Notes under the pieces: model-generated
What the model was told of the DNA's origin: nothing
The model's input: only the letters and a program-made list of their open reading frames with translations
Databases searched by the model: none
Shown: positions 46,601 through 60,235 of the stretch, piece after piece
Layout: every line of letters starts with the position of its first letter
Numbering within the stretch: the stretch's first letter is position 1
NCBI GenBank assembly: GCA_964036155.1
Contig: OZ038423.1
Location: 32,255,249-32,319,248, forward strand
Length of the DNA: 64,000 nt
Reading direction: 5' to 3'
From: Diploscapter coronatus
Lineage: Eukaryota; Nematoda; Chromadorea; Rhabditida; Rhabditidae
Program-made: the position numbers and the translations under genes

Positions 46601-49600
46601 GACTCATGAGACGCTTCTGAAGCCACTGATGTCGTCTCGATGTGCTCTTCGCCTCCGCTGCCTTCGACTTCCGTTGTTGAGCTCGTTTCAGATTCTAAAG
46701 TTCACCAAATTAAGCATTTCATTCGAAAATGACGAATAAACCCGAAGTGGATTCAGCGGGTGTCGAAGTTGTCGTTTCCGAAGGCTCCGAACTAGCTTCG
46801 GACTCTGAAATTCATAAATTTGAAAATTTCGTTCAAAAATGAAGAATAAACCTGAAGTTGTCGACTCGGAAGGCTCCGAGGTGGACGACGATGAACCTTC
46901 ATCAGGAGTAAATTGGGCAGCATCACCTTTCAATTCAGGCTTCGAAGTTTCGGTGGTTGGTTCAGAGGACTCTGAAAGAAATTTTCAGTAAAAACTATTT
47001 GTAAAATAACTTAAAATACCTGCAGAAGGTTCGGTTGAAGTCGAGATTCCCTCAGATTCCGGCCCGCTCGAAACTGTAGTCTCCTTCTCGCTTGGCGAAG
47101 AACTCGAGGTTTCCTAGAAAATATCTTTCCTCATAAAGTTTGCAAGATAGATGGTTCAAAAATAGCAACTTTTGGCAGAAAAAACATGAAATGACAAGAC
47201 CAAACGACTGATATGTGCAACGTGATTTTGGAATGAAAGGATGTCTTTTCATTTTTGTATTGATTTCAAGAAGTCACGATATTCCCAGTTTGTCGAAAAG
47301 ATAAGTCTACCTCATTTGGGCTGGCAGTTGTACTGCCTTCTTCGCTCTCATTCTGTTGACTCGTGGGCGTCGTCACTTCAGATTCTGGATGTCCGACCGA
47401 GGAAATTGAAGCTGCTTCTTCAGGCAGTGATGAAGTCGAGCTTGGGGAAAGAGTAGTCGATTCTGTCTGCTGTTCCCCTTCATTCTCTTTGCCTTGAGAC
47501 TCGGACTGTGTTGTGGAACTCGTCAATGTTTCTTCCTCTCCATTTTCATGTTTGGAATCGCCGCTTTCCGGAGTTACAGGCAGCAACCCTTTAAAAGTTC
47601 AAACCTTGTTTCAAAACATCAGTTCAATACTGTGTACCTTTATCAGTGGAAGATTCCATCGTCGTTTCTTCAGAAGGCTGGGAAGAGCTTTCAACTCCAG
47701 AAATAGTGGTGGCCTCTGTGCTTGAGCTTTTTTCACCAGAACCTTCAACATCTGAAAATTTCTAGCGTCATAAAATATTCAGAGACAGAAAGGAAAAAGT
47801 ACCGGCTGAAGAAGTCTCGGATTGCTGTGTTGTACTTTCCCCTGTCTGCTCATGACCGGCTTCTGAAATTCATAAGGTCAACTAGTCGTGAAATATATTG
47901 AGAAAATTTTGCCTAATGAAGAAGTCTCCGGTTGCTGGGTAGTGCTTTCCCCTTTTTGTCCATGTTCTTCCTCCGATGGAGTGCTGGATGGATGCTCTCC
48001 TTCGGGACTTAGCGAAGTCGACTCGACGTGATCTCCAGTTCCGCTGCCCTCGACCTCAGTAGTTGAGCTTCCACTCGATTCGAAAATTTGAAATTTTCTT
48101 GCAAGTCTTGAAACTTTTAAACCTGAAGTGGACTCGACTGGATTGGTAGTTGTCAATTCAGAAGGCTGCTCAGTCGAGCTAGTTTCACCTTCTGTGCTGC
48201 TCTGCTCGCCTGAACTCGATGTTGCCTCGGGAGATTCTAGAAAGAAACGTAAGATTTAAAAAAAAAAAAAAAGTCAATCCTACCAGTAGTTTGACCAGCT
48301 TCAGTTTGCGATCCTGAAGGAGTTAGTGTCGTGCTTTCTGTGGAGATCGTCGTTTCCTGTGCTAATGTGCTGCTGGTTGATTCTAAAAATAAAATTAGAT
48401 TAAATTATGTGAAATTTTAAAAGACAAACCCCCTTCAGAAGGGACTGCTGTAGCCACTCCTTCTTCACTGACCGTGCTGGCTGAAGCAGGTTCTGAAGAG
48501 AAACTCAATTTCAAATTATCTTGTCGGCATAAAATATAGGCCTTACCTGCAGTAGTACTCTCTTCAGATGGACTACTTGATTCGCTTGGGCTTGTAGTGG
48601 TCTCTAGAAATTAATGACTAAATTTTGGATTCTAAAGGTTGAAAACCTTCACTTGGGCTCTCCGAGGTTGTCTCCTGACCTTCTCCTTCTCCAGAACCCT
48701 CAATAGAACTCGTGGTTGTCTCTTGAAGTGAAGTGGAAGTTTCTGAAGGCTCTGGCGTGGATGAGTTGGTGTCTTCTTCCTTCTTGGTGGTTGCTAAAAA
48801 AATTCGTTGATTTTTCGATTCAAATTACCGAAACCTTCAGGCGAGCTTGGTGTCGTTTGATCTTCAGACATAGAGGTGGCTTCTTCCTCTCCCTGCTCAG
48901 AAATCTCCGGTCCCTTCGAAGATCCAGAAGGCTGCTCCGTCGTGGGTGCGAGGGTAACTCCTCCAGATGTGGTTCCAGCTGGAGTTGGCTCTAAAAGTGC
49001 CCATCTTAAAATTATGTTTCACAACACATTAGGGGAATTCCCAACACATTGATTGGTCATGTGAACATTGTGAACATGAATTTGTGCTCCATGAATAAAA
49101 AGAGCAGGCCATGCGATAGAGTGATCGAGAAGTGGGGGTAAAAAAATCAAATACAAAAAGTTCCGTTCCTAGTTCCAAAAATTCAGGGTCTAAACACATC
49201 CTAATTCTCACTGCATTGGAAGCATTGTAGAAGGAAAATCCGCTGTGAGGTGGAAACATAGTTGTAGTGGGATTGATTGTCTGTGCAATTCTCATAGAGC
49301 GTTCTGCCCAAGTAACATTTGGAAGAGACTGGATCAAACATCGCCGCCCGGCAAGCTCCCATGAAACAAAATCGAGCGCACCCATTGGCACTGAAATTTT
49401 TTCTTAACATAAAGTTCATCGGTAGAAAGGTTTACTTTTTGGCCGTCCTCGAAGCGTAATAATTGAATCGATTGAAATCGGCGTGCTCATCCACTTCGTA
49501 GTTTATGAAACAGACTGAAAACCAACACAAACTAATATCTCTTGTGTACACTTTTCCTAATCTCATCAAGCACATCTTCGCATGCTTTCGTGCATTTGGT

Positions 49601-51845
49601 GAACACTTTTAAACTAATTCGGACATCTAATTTCTCCGCATACAATTCGGTGCATTCAAAGTTCATGCAGACATTTCCTCGAGTTTACATAAATCGTACA
49701 TGCGAACCTGGATACTCAAATGTACCTTCTTCTGTGGCATGAGGTGGGAGTGTGCTTACACCGCCCGCCTTTTGCTCATCCTTTTCTACTGTTGTACGGT
49801 TGATGGGAACCTCGTCCTTGCTCGAAGCAATGTCAGTAGCTGGACCTGAAAAAGAAAATTCAGGGCCTAAACTATTCTCTAAGAAATTTACCTTTCTCGC
49901 AAGTTGTGCAAGAGAGAGAAATGGCGGTTGAATTGTCAGCATCAGATACGAGACTGCTCGTTCGTTCGCTGCAATAGTCTTCGTCTGATGGGGATCGAGT
50001 GTTGACAGTGAATTGACACATTTGCGCTTCAGGAGAATAATAGGCGTACTAAATTCAAAATAGAGGAAATTTCCTTCTTCATAGAACCCACTTCGCATTT
50101 GTACTTGTAGCAGATTTCTGCGCACTCCTTTGAACTGTGAGCATATGTTTTGTTAACTAGCAGAGTGACAATATCAAAATCAATATTCGAGTTCGTGTAG
50201 AATTTAATTGTGCCATCACAAGCTGAAACAACTAATTCACTTTATTCATGTGAAAAGCAGCTCACTTTGCTGCTCAATATTCGGATTCCACTTTTCTGCA
50301 GTTATCACTTTCTCGTCTTTATTTGCGGCAGTCGAAGTTTCATTGTCAGAGTCGTGTGAGAAGTCGATCGAAGTTGCCTTGTCATCCTTTGAAGGAGCAG
50401 TCGTTGACTCATTTTCGCTTCCACTTGAAGTGTTTGATTCAGAACCGGGAACCGGCGTTGAGCTTCCAACTTCAGACTCGGAGCTTGACGTGGTCGATTG
50501 GCCGTCTTCTGAGCCAGACTGTGGGGTGGAAAAGCCTTCAGAGTCTGGAGCATTGGTGGAGCTGCCTTGTTCAGCTTCCTTAGTGTCTCCTTCGTTCTGC
50601 TGGCTTGAAGTCTCGCTTTGATCAGTCGTCACTCCACTTCCTTCTTCAACTGTAGTGCTCTCGATGGTTGCACTCTCAGAAGGGAGTGATGATGATTGCT
50701 GCTCGGCTTCAGGAGAGCTTGACTCCGGAGCTTGAGTTGATGACTGATCAACCTCTCCAAACGGCACTTGAGATCCGGCTCCCTCTAAAATGAAATTGCT
50801 TAGTTGTAAGCTTCTTCGAATCAAATTGCCTGGCTTGTCAGTATCCTGTCCTCCCTCTTCACCACTGTTTGGACCCTGCGTAGCAGCTTCTTGATCCTTA
50901 TTGTGGGTAGCAGAAATCGTATCTAGAATTTGAAAGTTTCGATGCATTTTAGAAACAAGAGTTACCTTCATTAGAGTCCAGTTTGGTCTTGATGTTCGTT
51001 TCGATTTCAGTAGACAGAGGCTTCGAGCTGATCACTTTGCCGAATCCGTCGACGGCCACAACGTGCTGATCAGAAATAGCCTTGTAAGGTGGAGCAGTTA
51101 CTGTAATTAGTCTCATAACGCATACAGTAACCTCTTCATTGTTTTTGGAATTCTTCGCATTCTATGAGTCAGCCTTTTTCACGACTTGTTTATATTTCGC
51201 AACCTGATTTGAGGTCTCTTTTCACATGTTTCACACTGCTGGGCGCATAAGGCACTTGACGCTATTAAAATTCTTTACATTTGACGAAACAAGACACGGA
51301 ATTCGCTCCCGTCTTCGATTAGAATCGTCGCTGCGCTCTGCTCCAAAGTTCATATGAATGAAATTCCAAAATGCGAGTAATTTAATGAAAGGAGTAACAC
51401 TACGCATTTCAAACGTCAAGTGGATCCTTTCCAAATTTAGAAACTTGTTAGAACGAAACAACAAAGACGTACCGAATTCTCCGTTAGCTGGACATTTGAG
51501 ACAGTCGATTGTGATCGGCTGACCCGAGTATTGAATCGTCTTGTATGGCACCAGAGGCATGACAGAACAATTGTACTGCGCATAATAATAGAGAGTACAT
51601 GGATCCTTCCTAGTCTCATCGTATTGCAGTGAATAACAGAACTAAACTTTTTTTTTTAAATATTTCTCTTCAATCTTATCTCATACCTGATTGCCGAAAC
51701 ATTTCCTTATGCAAGCATGAAAGTCCTCGGTTTTAATTTCAACAAATACGTAAGGAAACCGAAACTTGGCGCCTTTAGTTTCATACGCATAAATATTGTC
51801 GTCCTGACAGCCTGAATTTATCATTTTGTCAATGTCGTTTTCCAT
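40699..51845 (-). CDS. Giant PAN-domain / mucin-like extracellular protein
   Basis: Roughly 30 exons, well over 2,500 residues. N-terminal third: three PAN/Apple-like modules (about 51811-51473, 50226-49876, 49510-49200), for example ECAEICYKYKCEYAYYSPEA and CANGCARFCFMGACR-type cores, separated by Ser/Glu linkers. Middle (48991-42200): Ser/Thr/Glu-rich mucin region made of about 14 small phase-1 exons, one 2.3-kb exon (44190-46494), one 1.3-kb exon (42672-44013) and a few short ones. C-terminal part: three more PAN-like modules (41902-41607, 41384-41030, 41018-40699), ending LDCVQCAQS. Every module ends in CxxC. Likely heavily O-glycosylated and matrix associated. The 5' end is uncertain: ATG 51845 is in frame but gives no signal peptide, so an upstream signal exon is probable. 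Intron 50785-50829 is GC-AG. No homologue named. Confidence 0.85.
44269..44536 (-). repeat. Internal repeat of mucin exon, copy 1
   Basis: Nearly identical to 44941-45208, offset exactly 672 nt (224 codons). Encodes, in minus-strand order, an ESTTVQENLDEKSQEQTT stretch and the hydrophobic segment LLPKLLVPAVVEETIRHG. Confidence 0.95.
44941..45208 (-). repeat. Internal repeat of mucin exon, copy 2
   Basis: Partner of 44269-44536, with only a handful of mismatches across about 250 nt. Confidence 0.95.
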
Positions 51846-54800
51846 CAAATTGATGATTTATCATGTGTTTTACTCCTTTACTATGCGCTTCGCATTTGAG
51901 TAAGTGGGTCAAAAATTATGACTGAAGAAAAAGACGAAGAGTTCTAAAACTGGACAATTATCCAGTTAGTTGTTTGTTCAACTCTCTCCTTATACGACAA
52001 GTATTCGAGGAATTTCGCGTGATATGAAGAGTGGTAGATGTGATGACAGAGTCGAAGTGATTTTATTACTTGCCTTGATTTCTCCATTTATTTTCTGTGC
52101 TATCACCAATTGCTAGCATATTTCATCTGTAGCGAAATCTATGTCGTTTTTCACTTAGTCTACGTCCCAAGTTCTCTTCTTTTCATATCAAAACAAATAC
52201 AGTTCGCGCAGGTTGATTTGGAATGAGGTAATCTAAAGATGATGGTTTGCAGTGGGAAGTTAGAGCATTGTTTTCTCCTCGAAGAGATGATCAGAGTTTC
52301 GATTTTTTCGCCTTCACGCAACATTGATAAGTCAATTAGTGTACTGGCTTCCATTCAAGAAAATATTGATTTTGCCGCTACTTGAATGGGCGACAATTTC
52401 TCCTGCTAAAAGCGAAGCTAGAATTTTGCCGGTTGGAAAGTTTTAAATTTTATCGACAGCCCGTCCGTTCGCGCGGCAGGATGGAAATTAGCTGCGCGCA
52501 CACACAGAGAAAGTGTGAAAAGAATTGGCGATCGATATAAATGCCCTTGATTGACTGTTTCTGTTACTTCTTCACTTCTCAAATAGCCCTAATGCATATG
52601 ACTGCATGACTGAGGAGGACACATGTTTTCGCGCCTGAGAAAAATACGTTGAAATTTTGAAAACCTGGGATGTCAGGAGAGACGATAAATCACCCAGACA
52701 ATGTCTTGCATGATTCCTTTTCCGACAGGTCCATCAGTCATGAACACCCGAAACAGCCGAAATAAATTACTTTCCCGTATTTATACAAGTTATGCGCGAG
52801 TTTTTCCACGCACGACCGTCCGATTGCCAATTTACATAGGAAAATTGAGCCGTTGATCAAAAAGATCTATTAGGGTCAAGGTACAGAAAATTGCATAAAT
52901 TTGTCAATTTTTCCCATCCAAAATTCAACATGTTCGATAGTTTCATGGTAATTGTGCCTTTCGCTCTTTCATTTTGAAAAGGTGTTTGCTTTTACCCCAT
53001 CTACATAATCAGGTTTTTGCCTATCATCATCACATGAAAATGCCCCGAAATGGAACTACGACAACATATGAAGAGGGCGAGAAAAGACTCGAAACAATTT
53101 CGTCATTTGTCATATCAGTTTTTATTGATTTGTCAAAGTTCATAGATTGCGATCTTGTTCCAAACACGGTAAAGCTTCTTGGAGATTTATTTCAGTGCTT
53201 CACTTTTCAAATCCTCGAGAGATTGGCATCAAAAGGGACAAGGACGAATCGCTAGGTTCGTTTCGCGTCCCGCTTTTTCCCCCAAGAAATTCCGACCTAC
53301 AAACCAGCACTGAAATGACTGACGGCTAGCTCCAAAATTCCTTTTCTTTTCGGTGTAAATAGTGGGTAATTTTGAAGACAGAAGAGAGACATGGAAAGGA
53401 TAGCGTTCGCCTAAAAATTAGGTGGATAACCTTCAAATGCGCTATGTGTTGTAGATTTAATCTCGGCTAATTTTCGACTATGCGCGCGATACCCCTGTAA
53501 ACATCGAGCGGCGATATCGTATGCTCTCTAAATGCGCGAAATATTAATCCCCAGGACTAAACGGTGCGCCGCTGCACATTTTTCATCCGCGATATGGAGA
53601 GAGCGAGTGAGTAGTGCTGCTGCACTATTTTCAATAAATGCGCAAGTGTGTAAGGTCAAAACGACGGTAATAGGAAAGGTCTAGAGGGGAAGGAGAGCCT
53701 CTTGAAGTGGTGAGAAAATGAATAACCCGAGTTGCTAACGCCGTCTGGCTGACCTATAATTGCCAAGAGAGAGCACGCGCGAGAAACAAGATCCTATAGC
53801 CGAGAGGTCGATCTACAAAAAACCACTCCTCCTTCTCCTCCTCATAGAAATTTCACATTCGGTCTGGAAGATCTAGTGTGAGAAATTGCTATAAACACTC
53901 GAAAAATTGCATTCTGTTCCAGAACTTCAGTTCCATATTGTTTTGCACAAGTGGAAAATATGATGCGATGCGCGTTTGAATTTCCGAAATTCTTTGTCAG
54001 GCCAGTCATTCATTTGATGAGATGAGATAGGGAAGGACAAAGAAGAGATGGCAAACCAGCAGGAGCAGAGTGCGGCCTTGACGATATCCCAATGGCACAT
54101 GCAAATTTGAGCGGATGATTCAAACGAAAAAACGGCGTTGAGAGGCAGAAATTTCATTTTGTAACTACATTGTAATTTGTACTCGTTTGTGCCTATTCCG
54201 ATAAATTTCCGTAACAATGATCGCATTCTCGTCCACTCCCAGTGCATATTTGCGGCCGGGCAATTATTGATTCAGTGAAAAAACCTAGTTGTGTGTAATC
54301 TCGACGTGATAAGCGATCAGTGCTGCAAAAAGAGCGAGCGATTCTAAAGAAGTGTTGTGCGCGAGAAAAAGAAAATGAAGGAAGGAGAACGGCGTGTAAC
54401 AGTTAAATGTTAGTTAGATGGATGATGCAATGCAGTAAGAATGACGAGTGCACGATTCCCCTCACATCAAATCGGCCTTCCGGTGTCCAATTTCTCAGCA
54501 ATTCAGTACCTTTTCTGATGTGCGATGCAGTTATTATTAGCCATTTGTACGTGTCTGATGTCATAATCGAATGCATATTTACGCTAACACATCATAAATT
54601 GGGCTTTTAAGTCGCCATTTTGAGAGTTGCCTCTCTCGCTACTTGAACGAAATGCCAATGGAAACTCGCAGATGGAGAGAAAAAGACGATACGATGAAAT
54701 AGTTAGCTGTTTTGAAGAGTTAGAGAGGAAAGAGTGAGACCGAAACGGGAGGTAAGGGAGGTTAGGACAGAAGAAAGGGGAACAGGACAGACAATCAGAA

Positions 54801-57800
54801 GGAAGATTCCAAGACAGAGCGAAGACAAGTAACTCTCCACAACTCTTTCCTACATTGCTGCATGCGCATTACATTGCGTTTCTCCCCGCTCCCGCTCTCG
54901 CCTACTTCCGAAAGTGTGAAGGTGTCTTGAAACTATCGACCGGGCAAAATCAGAATCACAGAATCAGACAACCTCCTGGAAAGTAGCAGCATTCAAAGAT
55001 CCACAAATTTACTCATCATCCCAAGTTGAAGCATCACACGGTAAAAACTGTCTCGTACAATTTCACACCTTTCCCGCCGTGTCATAAGCTTTTTGTGACA
55101 GTCCCTGTGATTAATATGTTTTTAACGACACAAGCAAAAAATTCTAGATTTCTATCTGACAAAAAATTGGCGGCAGTAAAGGTACCGAAATTCAAAGAGA
55201 GTCAAGCAATCTCATTATTTGGTCGTTTATCTTTCAGGATTCGCTCCTTATGCAGGTGTCTGTCATGCGACTTATTTTGCAAGACCCTATTTGGAGCGAT
55301 AAATTTGTCAGACGAACTCAGAACTTGATGAGATAAGCATCTAATTAACAGATGATCGAATTAGAAATTGCTATTTTTGTGTGTCAAATTTCAAAGTATG
55401 AAACACATCGCAGTGAGGTTTTTTGCGCATAAAGTCTGCCATAAAGTGACCAATCTACAGAGAAGAAGGTGATGTTGTGAATTCAAGAAGGAACAACAAC
55501 ATGATAAATTTATCGAGTAAAAAGTGAACATACTGATTGTCTGGGGGAGATGCATCGGTCTGGCCTCGGTCCTGAGTAACAGCAGCAGGAATGGTACGAG
55601 GCCAACCACAGGCCAAGAAAGCCATGCGCTGCCTGCTCGAACCCTTGGTCGGGTCATTGCTCGATTATTCGGACACGTCGGACGCTGCTCCGATCCTCTT
55701 CTCGTGTTGTCCACTCGCCTGCCGGCCCTGTCTTGTGCCAATCAAAGGGCCGTTTCTATCGTAGCGTCGTGTCTCAAAATGTCTAATTTCAAAATCCAGA
55801 ACAAAACTCGACGATTTGATCAAGAAATGGGGGAATGTTTTGCATGTATGCGCGATGCAGTGACTATTTATAAGACGAACTCAAAAAATAGATAATAAAA
55901 TAGGGAAAAGAGGTGAGTCTGTTCGCGAGGAATGTGATAGTAATCGTGAAATCTGACTGGTCTAACGGAGTTTTAGGAGGGAAGGCCTTAATTTGTAAAC
56001 GACGAAGGAGAGAGCGCGTACTCATTCTCACACAGATAAAACCCAAAGACTGAGCCAGCGATAAAAATGTGGGTGAATAGAGAAGAAGGGTGACTGACTG
56101 ACTGACTCAAAGCCTAACTGTAGTCTCGGTACCTTTGTTCGACTCGGTGTCACTTTACTTCGCTAAATATTGAAATGAAGAGCATGATTCATCGTGCGTT
56201 TTGCAGATCAAACGTGAAAATTAGATCTTCAAATTCGAATATCGAACTGTACAAACCGAATATTGCAATTTGGCTTCATTCAAAAGTTGGCAGGTTCCCA
56301 GAAGACTTTTTCTGGTGGCTTCTTTGCTTTTCGTTTGAGTGTTTTACCACAAATGCCTCCTTTGCTGACTGTTGATAAGAATGATAGCGCAGCAACGAAG
56401 ACGAGACACGATGAGAAAAACTCGCTTTTTTCGTATTTCTACCGTCACAATCTCTGCCGTCTCTTTACGGCGACTCACTGTCTCACTGTTCATAGATACT
56501 TTGTATAAAAATCATTATTTAACGAACTCTCAATTAACACTAGATCAATTAAAAATGAGATGAAGTTGATTTCGAAACAGAACTGGATGAATGAAAAATG
56601 TAATAGGATGAGTTATTATCAGAAAAGATTAGGAAAAACCCCAATTCTAATCAGTAAGGAAGATAGGGCAAAGGCTAATGGGACAGACTAGATTCTGAAG
56701 TGGACATCTTAGTTGAAAGATAGATCAAAAAATGCTCCGCCCACTTTTGCGAATTCTCGCTGCTAACAAAACTGCAGGAGAAGAAGAAGAATAGAGCGAC
56801 AAGAACACCTCTTGGTTCTTCTAATTCCCAGGTAGTCAGTCATATTCTTCTCCTCTTCCATCTTCCACTCTTCCATCGCTCTTTCCATCTCTCTCGCCCG
56901 CTGGCTCCGCCCCCTTTCTTCGCGCCTTCCCCACTTCTAATTTCTCTGCAAAATGGCTCACGTCCCCGCCAAATCAGATGAAAAACAAACAACAACTCGA
57001 GACAATCTCACTAATGATATTGGGTTAAGTAAATGTGGGATTCCACAATTCAATTATCAGGCGATTAGGAATAAATTGAAAACGCAATACACACGCAAAT
57101 CGGCCGGTGTTTGTTATTTGTTTGACCTTCGATTTGAATGCCGAATGAATGCGTCTTCTTTCTTCTTCACCAATCTCACAACGTTTTAACAGAAGACGAG
57201 ACAAGAGAATCAACGACAGATTATCTGCTTATCAATCGAAGAAAAACTGAATCACTTGTCATAGAAGAATGCAGAATTGCTCGTCTTATGTCTTTTCGAT
57301 GAATTTTTCAATTTCGAAGGTCTCAGCCGAAATGATTTACGGCTCTACAGACCCCCTAAAAATGCCTAGTCGTCTTCGACCGTTTTTCGATCAAGTCAAT
57401 TACAGCCATGTCAACCGGCTCGTCTTACAGGAAGAAATCTCGTTTCTGCACAAATTAAGTGGGAATTCCTCGTAGCTCGATTTCATCAATTTTTTACGCC
57501 TCCCTTGTTTTTTTCTTTCTTATTGACTTTACCCATTTTTGATAGATCGTAATCTCTCCTCTTTCAGATGTAAAGGTTATTCACCTTTTTCCATTTGGCC
57601 GTTTTTGCGCCTGGTTCCATATACTGTTCTACTCTCATTCTTCGTGCCAGTCGACTCATTGTAGACGAATTCATAAAAAATCGAATTTCCAATCGAAAAG
57701 AACGCTTGTCGACTATAAAAACTTTCGGGGAGAAGATTAATTTGCTCGACAATAGCAGAGAAATTTATTAGAGAGGGCGTGAAATTTAGATTTTTTCACG

Positions 57801-60235
57801 AGATATATTCAAGTTGGTCAAGTTTTATATCGAGTCAAAATGCTGTTTTTCGATTTGTCATATGAATATTTTGTCAACAATAGAGTCTTTTAACTCCACA
57901 ACTCGCCTAGTTTGACAATTTCACTCAACTCACATGTCCCCATGCCAATGTTCACTACTTCATTTTGTCCGCCATGTACATAAAAACATTTACGGTTTTC
58001 GCCACTCGTAAAAAACGTGGTGCCACGAACAAAGTAACATAACGAAATATGTAAAAAAAAAAACACACGCCAAAAATAATAAAACATCCATCGAAATGAC
58101 TGCCGGGGATCCTATGAAATGGACCTTTGATCGGCGGCGACATGCGCCTGATTAAAATCAGGAATTTGTTCAAATTTCATCATATTTGGGAGAATTCCAT
58201 CTACTTGTGCCGTGATCGGCATGGAATTCCCATAAAATGAGGAACGATCAAAGTTAAGAGCGCAAAAATGTTGTTTGTTGCAAAATATGTCTTTGCAACA
58301 TAAAATGTGATGCTACTTTTCCGAGATCTAATAAATTTCAATTTTATGAGATGGAACATGCGAGTTGATAAAATCTTGTCTCGTTCATGTTATGGCCTTA
58401 TCATGTAAAAAGTTGGAAAATTCAAGTTATTTTGAGCATCGAAGATGTTTGTTAATATTTGATGAAACGACAACTCTATGTTGGAGTTGTGGGAGTGGGC
58501 ATTTTGTTAAGATTCTAGGAAATTTGAAAATCACAACACAATTCGGCGTAGGAGGTCTAGCGCATGAGGTGATGCCTTGTAATTTCTTCTACGCTAATTC
58601 ATTGTCCTTTAATTTTCAGATTTTCATCACTTTTATAATTTGTCGTTCTCTCCCAACTTTATTGCTCTTGTAGTTGCCTTAGTCCTGGTCTCTTCGAGTC
58701 ATCTGTTTGTCGACTCCTTGCTTGCGGCATCATATTCCTTCCGCAATTTCATCTGCTTATGGGTCAGGGCCGGGCTGAGTTGAAAAATGGAACTCTTCTA
58801 ATTGAAATCTCTCCCGGATGACTCAGAAATGAACATCTTCTAACTTGGTGATTGGATTTGTTCGATATGGAATGCAAACAGAAGAGGGCTTTGATAAATT
58901 CCACAAATCAGCATATTTGCGCGAACATGCTGGCCTGTGTCAGTGTGCCAAGGCCAAGTTCGACCTGACTTGAGAATTCAAATGAATTGATGAATTCCAA
59001 TCATCAAATACACATCTGTTTAAACCCTGTACAGAAGAATATAGGATCTTCTATCCTGTGAAAGATTATCTCTGAAAAGCCGGAACTTGGCAGATAATCT
59101 TCTACAAGATAGAGGCTCCTCCTTATTTGTATCTGAAAAAGTGCAAGTGGGAAAATCGTGAAAGTGTTGCATTCTTTGATAGGAATAAAGTTCAGAAGAA
59201 CAAAAAAAATCATTCCAAATCAATGTTCTTTCTTTACTTTTCGATATGATCATTTTAAAAAATCGTAACAGAAGTAGAAAAATGAGAAAATTTGTGATCA
59301 CCGAAACGTTCGTTGAAGTAGATAAACAAGAATTAAAAACGATAGGGAGTTGCAAACTTTGACTAAAGTTTAAAGAGAAAATTAAAGATGAAGTCAAAGT
59401 TACGAATCCAAAAGAATAAATATAAAATTTGAGAATGAGATACAAGCACATGGGATAGTGGTTTGAGTTGAAGAAAATGAATAAATACTGTATCAGTTAG
59501 ATCTGATAAGAAAAGAAAATACTGTACTTTAAAGAGGCCATAAGTATTTATGAAGACGCATAATGTACGATTTTGAATCTACCATTTGAGAGATGCAGTT
59601 TTTAGACTTTTTAATTTTCATTTCAAATGATAGATTTTCTGCAAAGAAAAGTAAATGAATGATGAACATGAGAAAAACCCCTAGAGATTTCAGTGAAAGA
59701 AAAATTGTAAATATCATTTTGCCGAAAAGAAATTACGATTTGATGATAGTTGGTGAGGCATTTTGCAACAAAAAACATTTAGAAACGGGTATTTGAAAAC
59801 TTCACATGTTCATAACATGAAAACATGTAATTTTAAAGTAGCAAGAAGAATTTTCATTATCACTTAAAGTTGGTAATTAGAAAGGCATTTCAACAGTTCG
59901 AAGAAAAATAGTATAGGGAGTGTGGAGAGCGGTTGCCCTGCCAGGCCTATTCTAGTCTTGGAATGTCATTTCGGAGTGTCCTTTCAAATCATAAAACTGT
60001 GAACGTTTCAAATTACCCGAGGAGTTACGTAATGCAGTTTTTAGTTTTGTATGGTTGTATTGGTGGGGTATTCGAAAATCTCGCAACTTCACAGCTTGAC
60101 GAAATAGGGTGTCGAGTAGGGAAACGTTCTCACTTTTACATACATACTCTTTGTTCAAGTTGCGAGATTTCTGAATTATCAATTGGTGTGATTGTCCATC
60201 TTTGCTAACCTTCCATTCCGCCTCTGCTCAACTCC
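51846..60235. other. Large gene-poor interval (8.4 kb)
   Basis: No gene I can support on either strand. It probably contains the 5' exon and promoter of the PAN-mucin gene near its left end. Purine-rich (54720-54800) and pyrimidine-rich (56820-56940) tracts and a short GACT repeat at 56092-56106 occur. A near-palindrome lies at about 58186-58231 (gggagaattccat ... atggaattccc). Open frames of 100-143 codons (55391-55741, 55524-55895, 59020-59451) lack supporting context. Confidence 0.5.

Noticed and set aside
55391..55895. Overlapping 116- and 123-codon frames on opposite strands
   Set aside because: Locally GC-richer DNA opens both strands. No domain or splice support for either.
59020..59451. 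143-codon minus-strand frame with hydrophobic N-terminus
   Set aside because: In an AT-rich gene desert, where Phe/Leu/Ile-rich translations are expected by chance. No splice sites or recognisable receptor motifs.
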